A stretch of 7,018 nt of DNA from Microcaldota archaeon. GTDB lineage: Archaea > Micrarchaeota > Micrarchaeia > Burarchaeales > Burarchaeaceae. Each line of letters begins with the position of its first letter. Positions within the stretch are counted from its first letter, which is position 1. A model generated the notes under the pieces. That model made no database searches and had not been told where the DNA came from. It was given only the letters and a program-made list of their open reading frames with translations. Shown in pieces: positions 1 through 6,308 of this stretch. The position numbers were made by a program, and so were the translations under genes. The stretch lies in NCBI GenBank assembly GCA_003660965.1, contig QMVF01000039.1:1-7018 (forward strand), in the 5' to 3' direction.

Positions 1-2
1 CG

Positions 3-620
3 ATTCAAATAATGCAGGAGAGGCAAGAGGAGCTTGCCAAGCCCGAGAGCATGCAGGATGAGCGCACCCTTTCATTAACCCAGACCTCACTTGCAAACCA
101 TGCGGATCAAAAAAATGTTTTAGAAATGCTTTCGTACGAACTGTCAAGACCGGATGCGGATCAGGGAGTGGTTAATCAGTTGCAGAGCCATTATTTGAAG
201 GGCGCTGTTATAAATTCAGCAATAGATGCTTCTGAAACCAAGGCAATTGATCCTAACTTTTTGGCAACTGAACAGGCGTACATGAGAAACGTAGTTGATA
301 GCTTCAGGGACTTCATATCCAGTTCAAGGGAGGAAGGAAAAAAGCCCTCTGAAGTGGCTGCATCATATGAAAACTATCTGCAGAGCGGTGGTGAAGGAAT
401 TGGAGCGTTTGTTAAAGGAGAGGCTGAAGAAAATTACCTAAAATATATAGAAGCAGTAGAGGTGCAAGAAACCTCTGTGTTCTACAGAGAGCTTTCCGGT
501 TATTTGAATGACGTTGAGCAGGCTCCTGAAAGACCAAGAACATTGCCGGCAATGGTGTTTGAATGGGAGATTGAGCCAGATAAAGTAGATGTGGTTCCTG
601 GAAGGCGCTGGTTCGCATAG
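3..620 (+). CDS. Acidic, helix-rich hypothetical protein, 5' end cut by window edge
   Basis: I do not recognise this family. The frame is open from the first complete codon (position 3) to the TAG at 618-620. The first ATG in the window, at 12, has no Shine-Dalgarno sequence in the 11 bases before it, so the gene probably starts to the left of the window. If the ATG at 12 were used the product would be 202 residues. The visible protein is rich in Glu, Gln, Asp and Ser, contains no cysteine, and has no signal peptide or membrane segment. Most of it looks helical and soluble; the C-terminal 30 residues are Pro-rich with several Trp and end in RRWFA. This suggests a cytoplasmic protein, perhaps with a binding partner. 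The next gene's ribosome binding site overlaps its stop codon, so the two are co-transcribed. The function is unknown; confidence is high that it is a gene and low for anything beyond that. Confidence 0.75.
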   Translation: MQIMQERQEELAKPESMQDERTLSLTQTSLANHADQKNVLEMLSYELSRPDADQGVVNQLQSHYLKGAVINSAIDASETKAIDPNFLATEQAYMRNVVDSFRDFISSSREEGKKPSEVAASYENYLQSGGEGIGAFVKGEAEENYLKYIEAVEVQETSVFYRELSGYLNDVEQAPERPRTLPAMVFEWEIEPDKVDVVPGRRWFA

Positions 621-623
621 GTG
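619..623 (+). promoter_or_regulatory. Shine-Dalgarno AGGTG deciding the start of the 104-aa gene
   Basis: AGGTG overlaps the last two bases of the upstream TAG stop and sits 6 nt before ATG 630. It matches the archaeal/bacterial 16S 3' end (core GGAGGTGA). The overlap with the stop codon implies translational coupling and argues against GTG 621 as the start. Confidence 0.55.
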
Positions 624-629
624 TTGATT

Positions 630-944
630 ATGGATGATGAGGAAGTGAAGTTGCGCGTTTCGCTCCTAGCCAAGCTTTATACACTTGGAAGCAGGCTTTC
701 TGCTGAGAAGCAGAGGGCTATTGATAAAATAGGGGAAAGCAGGGGGAGCAAGAAGAAGGAGCTGCAGTTTCATCAGGCGTGCGAGAGGTATTATGAGGTG
801 GACAAGCTTCAGAAGCAGCACAGGAAGGTGCTTGAGAGATTTCATGATGAAAAAGTCCCTGTGGAGAAGGTTCGGAAGGAAGTTGCTGGTTTGGAAAGAA
901 AGCTGAAGCGGGCGAAGATTAAATCAATTACAGATGTCAAGTAA
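630..944 (+). CDS. Small basic coiled-coil-like hypothetical protein (104 aa)
   Basis: The family is not recognised. Starting at the ATG at 630, the product is 104 residues with 28 Lys/Arg against 18 Asp/Glu, so it is strongly basic. It has one Cys, no membrane segment, and is almost wholly predicted helix. Spaced Leu/Val/Tyr residues in a charged background, such as VEKVRKEVAGLERKLKRAK near the C-terminus, look like coiled coil or a helical hairpin. I prefer ATG 630 over the in-frame GTG at 621 because AGGTG at 619-623 makes a good Shine-Dalgarno sequence 6 nt before the ATG, whereas the GTG lies inside that site and directly abuts the upstream stop. The longer form would be 107 residues. 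It is the second gene of a plus-strand pair, translationally linked to the acidic protein before it; an acidic/basic partner pair is possible but unproven. Nucleic-acid binding is also possible from the charge alone. Its stop lies 2 nt from the convergent operon's last stop codon. Confidence 0.8.
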   Translation: MDDEEVKLRVSLLAKLYTLGSRLSAEKQRAIDKIGESRGSKKKELQFHQACERYYEVDKLQKQHRKVLERFHDEKVPVEKVRKEVAGLERKLKRAKIKSITDVK

Positions 945-946
945 GG

Positions 947-3900
947 CTATTTGATTACCATTGCAGGCAGATCCATGTATTCAGACTGCTCTGCTATTAT
1001 GGTTGCCAAATCGATTTCACTCAGCCCGCATAGATTATCAAGTCCCTGAGTATCAAACAGAGGGTAGGCGCGGTGGTAGGGGTTGCCTCCTCTCATCTTC
1101 TTGTAAAGGTAGAAGTTGCCTGTGCTGTCTTCCATGTAACAAGTGGTTGGTGTGTAGTGTATTACAGTAGGATCTAACTTGTCTGGCAAATCATAACCGT
1201 CTTGTGGCTCTACTAGGCCGCGGGTTGAGGGAACGAGTGAGCCGGTTGAATCCAATTTAACATTGCAGATAGCATAGCAGCCGTTTTCCACATCAGCAAA
1301 ATAGCCAGGGGTGCCTTCTGGATCATTTGTGCAAACATAACTCCTATCAAATACTACAGGGTCTTCTGGGTTTTCAAGGAATTCAACTGCATTTGGGAAG
1401 GGTATGCAGCCAGGAGTGCACTTGAATATGGTGTTTGAGAGCGGGTCTTTTATGGGCTCAAGAGTTGGGCTTACGCAGGAAAGGCCGGTGCCTGAGCACA
1501 GGAGCGAATATGCATTGCAGTTGTCTTCAGCCTCGCAGAAGTCGCATACGCATTCCACTGGGCTCTGCTTTATGAAGTAGTCATCATGCGTTCCGTTGTA
1601 ATAGTTTGCAATTCCCACAAAGTAATTGTAGAATGCGCGGTTTGCAGGGTCTGCTTGGATGTCAAAATTGTCTGAAACTTCCGGGCCTGAGCCATAGTCT
1701 TTCCATAGCAGTGTGTTGAAGGGGTTTGAACCTGGTGGTGAATTGCCGATGAGGTAGGGTGTGCGTATGGAATTTAACTCTCCTGCTGGCGGGTCCTCAA
1801 AGCTCACTATAACCGCAATATAGCCTGCATTGGATAGCCTTTCAATCACAGCCAAGTTCTCACCGCTTATATAGGGGCAGCAGCTTTGTGGCAACTTGAT
1901 GAAAAGCAGCCAGCCAATATATTTGTCTGCATCTATGTAATCTGACTGGGTTTGAACGTATTTTGCCCTGGCTATAAGCGTATTTATCAGCTCTTTGAAA
2001 TCATTAGTTGAAGGCCCGGTAAAGGCAGGGCAGTCTGGGCAGGGGGTTGAGCCGGTAAGCGTAATGTCCTGCACCAGTATGTCCACATCATCGAGCTTGT
2101 CAAGCGGTATGGGTGTGTCTGTAAATGGCGCCTGGTGCGCAAGCTCATAGCCATAAACAGGATCATAGGTTATCTGCCAATCATCCTCTATTGCAACCAG
2201 ACAGGCGTGCTTGGTTACGCCCAAATCAGAATCAAATTCAGAGGGACAGTGGCTCGGGTCTTTAACTTGGTCCAGATGGGAGAAAACATAATCAGAAGGA
2301 GATCTGTCAACGACTATGATTACGGGGTGAGCTTCAGAAGCTGCAATCAAGGGAATCGTTTGCTCAAGGAAGAGTCTTTTCAAATCCCATGCATCAGGAA
2401 TCTTTCTCTCATCAATCACGGGCAGTATGTTTCTTTGTAAAAAGCCACCATGTACATAACGATCAAAGGTAATAAAATCCATAGACCACGTGCCTAAAAT
2501 ATCGCCTACCATGGCCTGACCAAATGTTTCCGGATGAGGAATTGGAGAACCGAGATCTGACTGTGTTTTGATATGCGGATACGTTCCGCCAATAAGCACA
2601 AGATCAGAAGTTGGCAAGCAACCCTCGCATACACCATACTCATTAAGCTCGAGCTTTCCATCGTCATCAACCTTGCAATAGCCTGCATCTGTAAGTACCC
2701 ATTCAATGCAATAGGCCAAGCGGCCTTCATACGGATCCCCGCCTATGTTGAATGAAACTGTTCCGGGCCTTAGATAATAGGCAGCGCATTCTGCCTGAAC
2801 TGGCTTTGTAGGTTGACCCGCAGGGTTGGCAGGCGGAGTGGAGCAGGCATCATAGAAAGGAGCGAGTTCTGGCCTGTAATAAATTGATTTTTCAAGATCG
2901 AAATCAGTAGGTTCAAGCACATAGCCGCTGGGCCCAGGATCCCCGTCTGCAACTGCCATGTACTTTTGAGTGTTCCAAATCTGTTGGATTTGAGTTGGGT
3001 CTAGTGTGGCGGGAGTGACGGGTATGAAAACAGGCCTTAGTCTCTGATCTTCTGCAGCAAGTGGGTTTGGATAGGATCTGCACCACTGTTGGTTTCCACT
3101 CAGAAGCTTCTTACTTGTGGAAGGAGTATATTCAGGAGCAGTAAAGCGTATTTCACCTCCGGTAAGAGCAAGATTATCTAGGAGCTCATTCGGATAATGC
3201 AGGGCCTCTTCATTAGTGTAGTAGCGCACGGTTCTGCACCTGCAGTCGACCTCGTCAAGCGGGCGAAAGTTTTCAGGGTTGTCCAGATCTACGATTTCAT
3301 AAGTGAGCCCAAGCCCATCCACATCTTTTCTACAACCACTTGCATAGGTTCTTCCCTTGTTGCAGTTGCCAGAAGCGCAGAATAGGCGCGGAGGCGCTCC
3401 ATAATATGGGGAGCCGGGTGCAGTAAGATATTCATAGGGCCCTTGTATAAGGCATAGAAGGTCTGAATACTTGGGAAGCGGCATTCCGTTGAATTCAGAA
3501 TCCACGCCCGCATCGAATCCCGGGAATGGGTAGCCGTAGAGGCCGTGGTCTGCAAGGTAGATGTTGTCATCTTCATTTTCCGGAGTCAATGGATCGTCAA
3601 CTACAGTTGGATCGTCTGCCATCCATTCAAACTGCAGAATGTTGGGGGTGGCTGATTTTACAGTATCTTCCAGCCAGGTTGTTAATGAGTCTGGGTCAGT
3701 TCCGTAGTTGCAGAAATAGAAGGAAGAACCTAACATGTTGCAGTTGAGTCTGAAAAAATCATTGAAGCCGTATGAGCGGAATACGTTCTGCCACCTATCT
3801 TTTGTGCCTGCTGCCCAGAAGCCGCACCATTTGTCAGTGATTGGAGAATAGCGGGCTGCCTCTCTTGACTGCCAGCTAGCCAGACCCATAAGTACATCGT

Positions 3901-4288
3901 CAAGAACAAAGTGGGGAATGGTTGAATATTGCATGACCCCTGTATCCTGCCCCACACCGAGCTTGAATGGAACCTGGTACAGCTTGGGATCGTCTTTGAT
4001 TTGCTGCTTGAGGTCTGCACCGCAGGGCTGGAACCAGCAACGGGTGCCCACAAGGCCAGCACCAGTTTGGGCTAAGAATCCTGTACTAACCCCAGTAGGG
4101 GATTCTTCTACTGCTGAGGCCTCTATATCAGGCCTCTGGCATACCAAGCAGGCACAGGCTGCGCAATCGTCAGGTGCTAGGAAAGAAGCATCTGTGATCG
4201 TGTAGTCGAACTTATTGGCCTCAAGAGTAGGGCAGCCGGCTAGCATAAGCGCGAGAAATGCGAGTGCAAAGCAATGCAGAGTTTTCAT
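947..4288 (-). CDS. Large secreted cysteine-rich lipoprotein (about 1113 aa)
   Basis: This is an exported, lipid-anchored envelope protein of unrecognised family. Residues 1-18 are a short signal peptide (Met-Lys, then a hydrophobic core) ending in the lipobox LAGC, with Cys19 as the predicted lipidation site; no other membrane segment is apparent. The mature part holds about 41 further cysteines, including C-x2-C-x-C-x2-C at residues 42-50, CEGC at 554-557, CPDC at 750-753 and C-x-C-x2-C-x5-C at 913-924, and is rich in Pro, Asp, Tyr and Asn. Disulfide bonding or metal binding outside the cell is likely. Residues about 558-830 alternate hydrophobic strands and helices (for example W601-SMDFITFDR and VIIVVDRS with Asp661), suggesting an alpha/beta domain, perhaps an enzyme-like barrel; this is tentative. 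I chose ATG 4286-4288 because GAGGTG lies 7 nt upstream and it gives a clean signal peptide; the in-frame ATG at 4303 would add MRCMN in front. It is last in the operon, after three membrane proteins, and is the probable extracytoplasmic subunit. Confidence 0.88.
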   Translation of the reverse strand: MKTLHCFALAFLALMLAGCPTLEANKFDYTITDASFLAPDDCAACACLVCQRPDIEASAVEESPTGVSTGFLAQTGAGLVGTRCWFQPCGADLKQQIKDDPKLYQVPFKLGVGQDTGVMQYSTIPHFVLDDVLMGLASWQSREAARYSPITDKWCGFWAAGTKDRWQNVFRSYGFNDFFRLNCNMLGSSFYFCNYGTDPDSLTTWLEDTVKSATPNILQFEWMADDPTVVDDPLTPENEDDNIYLADHGLYGYPFPGFDAGVDSEFNGMPLPKYSDLLCLIQGPYEYLTAPGSPYYGAPPRLFCASGNCNKGRTYASGCRKDVDGLGLTYEIVDLDNPENFRPLDEVDCRCRTVRYYTNEEALHYPNELLDNLALTGGEIRFTAPEYTPSTSKKLLSGNQQWCRSYPNPLAAEDQRLRPVFIPVTPATLDPTQIQQIWNTQKYMAVADGDPGPSGYVLEPTDFDLEKSIYYRPELAPFYDACSTPPANPAGQPTKPVQAECAAYYLRPGTVSFNIGGDPYEGRLAYCIEWVLTDAGYCKVDDDGKLELNEYGVCEGCLPTSDLVLIGGTYPHIKTQSDLGSPIPHPETFGQAMVGDILGTWSMDFITFDRYVHGGFLQRNILPVIDERKIPDAWDLKRLFLEQTIPLIAASEAHPVIIVVDRSPSDYVFSHLDQVKDPSHCPSEFDSDLGVTKHACLVAIEDDWQITYDPVYGYELAHQAPFTDTPIPLDKLDDVDILVQDITLTGSTPCPDCPAFTGPSTNDFKELINTLIARAKYVQTQSDYIDADKYIGWLLFIKLPQSCCPYISGENLAVIERLSNAGYIAVIVSFEDPPAGELNSIRTPYLIGNSPPGSNPFNTLLWKDYGSGPEVSDNFDIQADPANRAFYNYFVGIANYYNGTHDDYFIKQSPVECVCDFCEAEDNCNAYSLLCSGTGLSCVSPTLEPIKDPLSNTIFKCTPGCIPFPNAVEFLENPEDPVVFDRSYVCTNDPEGTPGYFADVENGCYAICNVKLDSTGSLVPSTRGLVEPQDGYDLPDKLDPTVIHYTPTTCYMEDSTGNFYLYKKMRGGNPYHRAYPLFDTQGLDNLCGLSEIDLATIIAEQSEYMDLPAMVIK
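4232..4288 (-). other. Lipoprotein signal peptide with lipobox LAGC
   Basis: The coding stretch for MKTLHCFALAFLALMLAGC has a single Lys, a hydrophobic core of about 13 residues and a canonical lipobox Leu-Ala-Gly-Cys. The modified cysteine would be residue 19 (codon 4232-4234). The residue after the Cys is Pro. Lipobox signals are well known in bacteria and also occur in archaea, where the lipid chemistry and enzymes are less well defined. Confidence 0.75.
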
Positions 4289-4295
4289 GTTCATA

Positions 4296-4301
4296 CACCT
4301 C
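4296..4301 (-). promoter_or_regulatory. Shine-Dalgarno GAGGTG for the lipoprotein gene
   Basis: On the minus strand the junction reads ATGAGGTGTATGAACATG. The GAGGTG starts inside the TGA stop of the preceding membrane-protein gene and lies 7 nt before the ATG at 4286-4288. It is only 1 nt before the ATG at 4292-4294 and overlaps the ATG at 4301-4303, so it supports the innermost of three possible starts. Confidence 0.6.
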
Positions 4302-5328
4302 ATAGTAGTTTGGTTAAACCGTAAATAACCATATGGCTGTCTGAGCCGAGTATGGGGGAGAATGCGCGCACGAAGAATATGGTTGCAGCAAGGGCCATCA
4401 GGGGTGCCAGCAGTGCTTGAATTACAATTGCAGCCAGCAGTGAGCGTATTTCCGGAACTGCAAGCGCGGCCTGCTGGGCAATTCCGCTGTCAATTGCATT
4501 TATGCTCATGGCACCTGAAAGGTCTGAATAGACGCAGGTGTTTGCACTCGCATCAACGAAATTCAGGTCGGGCCTTCCCAGCTGCTGGCTTAGCAGCAGG
4601 TCGCTTAAGGTGAAAATCATTGGAAATACGAAGTAGAAGCCGAGCACAAGGGCAATCACTAGACCGCCTGCTCCGCGGGTGAAAGGTATGGCGCGCAGTA
4701 TTATGCCTATTGGAAGAAATATCGGAAGAAGCCATTCACTCATGTAAGTTACCAGTATCAGAGCCGCATTTATTCCGATTCGGTATTGCACGATTTTATA
4801 GGCAAGTGCATGGAGGCTTTCAACTAATGGGTGAAGATCCCAGCCGCAATGGATTTCAGTTCCAAAGAATATCCAGCAGGACCATTCAGCACGCTCTACA
4901 GGCATGTTCATGGCTACAACATCCTGGTAAAGTATTGCAAGCTGCTGGTCAAGCAGATCGAATTTACACGCTACATATTCAAGCGGCCTATTTACATCAT
5001 AACCAGAAATGCCCCAGCCTGCATCTACTGGTGAAGAGCAGGTAACTCCGCCCACGAAATAAGAAAGATCGGTTAGAAAAGCTGCAAGTGAAATCAGGCC
5101 AAAGATCATCAGGGCAGATGCAAATGCCTGCATCAGCTCCCCTGTAAGCCAGTACTTGAACCTGTCGTTTCTGAAGGCAACTGCTAGCATATAGAGCAGC
5201 GCTATTGTGAAAATTATGGTGAGCAGAATCAGTATTGCAAGCTGCATACCTGATGCTCCAAGGCTAGAGATAGTGTTAGTCCAATAATCTTCGAGCTTCA
5301 AAAATTCAGTTGTTGGATAATCTGCCAT
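4300..5328 (-). CDS. Polytopic membrane protein, third paralog of the trio (342 aa)
   Basis: This is a multispanning membrane protein with the same plan as the two genes before it. Hydrophobic segments lie at about 28-51, 66-92, 183-210, 219-245 and 296-321. The family signature LPIGIILRAIPFTRGAGG is at 205-222, with Arg212 and Arg218 at a turn between two membrane segments. Loops that appear to face outside carry Cys97, 121, 151, 161 and 265, and the GWDLHP motif at 162-167 matches a G-aromatic-x-[IL]-x-P motif in both paralogs. The C-terminus has FVRAFSPILGSD, like the GSE tail of the others, but the last residues (ending LTKLL) differ. The start ATG has GGTG 5 nt upstream and lies 2 nt after the previous stop; its own stop is followed after 11 nt by the preferred lipoprotein start, or overlaps the longer one by ATGA. 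A channel or scaffold subunit is plausible; VirB6/TrbL or CedA-like kinship is only a hypothesis. Confidence 0.85.
   Translation of the reverse strand: MADYPTTEFLKLEDYWTNTISSLGASGMQLAILILLTIIFTIALLYMLAVAFRNDRFKYWLTGELMQAFASALMIFGLISLAAFLTDLSYFVGGVTCSSPVDAGWGISGYDVNRPLEYVACKFDLLDQQLAILYQDVVAMNMPVERAEWSCWIFFGTEIHCGWDLHPLVESLHALAYKIVQYRIGINAALILVTYMSEWLLPIFLPIGIILRAIPFTRGAGGLVIALVLGFYFVFPMIFTLSDLLLSQQLGRPDLNFVDASANTCVYSDLSGAMSINAIDSGIAQQAALAVPEIRSLLAAIVIQALLAPLMALAATIFFVRAFSPILGSDSHMVIYGLTKLL
4663..4716 (-). other. Family signature, copy 3: LPIGIILRAIPFTRGAGG
   Basis: This is the same 18-residue block in the 342-aa paralog. The invariant positions are as in the other copies, which supports a common origin of all three genes even though the rest of the proteins has diverged widely. 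Confidence 0.7.
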
Positions 5329-5330
5329 GT

Positions 5331-6308
5331 TTACACCAATTGAGATATTCTGCTTAAATCAAGCTCGCTTCCAAATATGCGCGAGAGCTCCCGCCCAAAT
5401 GCAACTAAGAATATGAAATCAAGTGCAGGCATAAATACTGTGGTGAAAGCAGCAGTTGCGGCCATGCGGGCCATGGGTGCAGTGCAATCTCCTTTTCCAT
5501 CCACCAAGCAGTCGGCAGGCATAGCAAGCATTGCTGGATCTAGTTGAACCATTATTCCATAGGCAAGCAGTGCATTTACAAACAATATGAAGGGCAGGCC
5601 TAGGTAAAGAACCACTGCAAGTGCGAGCAGTGCACCCCCAAAGCCTCGCATGTAGGGTATTGAGCGGAAGAGCGCGCCTATTGGGAAGATGTAGAGAAGT
5701 GCGCCGTTGGATGCATATTCGAGCATGTAGCGCAGCGAGGAGATTGAAAGGGTTGAGATTACAAGTGTTTGAAGTGCTAGATAGCCTGCACCCATGCGGG
5801 CATAAAAACCCGCTCCTGGATCAATGCTCCATCCATTGGGCATTATCAGGCAGGCGAGCGGGCATTTGAACTCACTGCGGGTTACTTGAACTTCCCATTT
5901 CATCAAAACTGATTTTACAAGCTGGTAATAGCCAGGCTCAGTTGCGGAACCATAGACTTTCTGCTGCAGTGAATCAAGGTAGATTGAGCTGGCTTCAAAA
6001 AGATCTACTGAAAATTCAAAGTTGCTTGGAAGTATGCTTTGTGGATCTGAATAATCTACTAAGTTCAAATAGTATTGAAAGAAGGAAAGGTCTACTGCGC
6101 AGGCAGTGCTCAATACAAAGGAAGCCCCGGATACGAAGAGTATTGTTAGAATTACCTGGTAGAGCTCTATTTTAATCCATGCATCCAGAGTTGGCGAGCG
6201 TATTAATCTGCCAAGCATATACATTAGTGAAAGTACGAAGAAGGAGAGCATGGTGCTTGTTATTATTATGAAGGAAACGGCGGACAGATCTATTGTGCAC
6301 GATGCCAT
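5331..6308 (-). CDS. Polytopic membrane protein, second paralog of the trio (325 aa)
   Basis: This is a multispanning membrane protein. Hydrophobic segments lie at about 11-33, 48-70, 165-190, 200-215, 223-248 and 281-303. The loop of roughly 95 residues between the second and third segments carries Cys149 and Cys153, followed by GWSIDP at 159-164, the G-aromatic-x-[IL]-x-P motif shared by all three paralogs. The signature FPIGALFRSIPYMRGFGG is at 208-225. A second outer loop has Cys257 and Cys265. The tail FGRELSRIFGSELDLSRIS follows the last membrane segment closely and aligns with the same region of the first paralog. The start ATG directly abuts the TAA of the preceding gene, with only a weak GAGTGGT ahead of it, so re-initiation is probable. 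It has no signal peptide beyond the first membrane helix. It is most likely one subunit of a membrane complex with its two neighbours; the biochemical role is unknown. Confidence 0.85.
   Translation of the reverse strand: MASCTIDLSAVSFIIITSTMLSFFVLSLMYMLGRLIRSPTLDAWIKIELYQVILTILFVSGASFVLSTACAVDLSFFQYYLNLVDYSDPQSILPSNFEFSVDLFEASSIYLDSLQQKVYGSATEPGYYQLVKSVLMKWEVQVTRSEFKCPLACLIMPNGWSIDPGAGFYARMGAGYLALQTLVISTLSISSLRYMLEYASNGALLYIFPIGALFRSIPYMRGFGGALLALAVVLYLGLPFILFVNALLAYGIMVQLDPAMLAMPADCLVDGKGDCTAPMARMAATAAFTTVFMPALDFIFLVAFGRELSRIFGSELDLSRISQLV
5334..5337 (-). promoter_or_regulatory. Shine-Dalgarno GGTG embedded in the end of the preceding gene
   Basis: The minus strand reads TTGGTGTAAACATG: GGTG overlaps the final Val codon of the 325-aa paralog, whose TAA stop and 1-2 further bases separate it from the ATG of the 342-aa paralog (5 nt spacing). 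A ribosome finishing the first gene can re-initiate on the second, so their amounts are probably coupled. Confidence 0.5.
5634..5687 (-). other. Family signature, copy 2: FPIGALFRSIPYMRGFGG
   Basis: This is the same 18-residue block in the 325-aa paralog. It is gap-free against the other two copies, with the Pro, first Gly, both Arg, the Ile and the final Gly-Gly invariant. Confidence 0.7.

Noticed and set aside
412..618. A 68-codon minus-strand frame opposite the first gene.
   Set aside because: It is antisense shadow of a coherent acidic protein; no Shine-Dalgarno sequence and no promoter-like sequence precede it.
621..623. GTG at 621 as the start of the small basic gene.
   Set aside because: It lies within the AGGTG ribosome site and abuts the upstream stop; ATG 630 has correct spacing.
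2021..2050. CPDC after a strand (VDILVQDITL) and before a helix, resembling a thioredoxin-type active site.
   Set aside because: The usual Trp before the first Cys and the cis-Pro context are not apparent, and the protein has many other cysteines; a thioredoxin fold cannot be claimed from the sequence.
3526..4205. Open frames on the plus strand opposite the N-terminal part of the lipoprotein gene (3526-3747, 3918-4205).
   Set aside because: They are antisense to a long, clearly coding frame, with Cys/Trp/Arg-rich shadow translations and no ribosome sites.
4931..5245. A 15-nt direct repeat, agtattgcaagctgc, at 4931-4945 and 5231-5245, 300 nt apart.
   Set aside because: Both copies lie in the same gene in the same frame and encode Gln-Leu-Ala-Ile-Leu; this is shared codon choice for a common hydrophobic stretch, not a repeat element.
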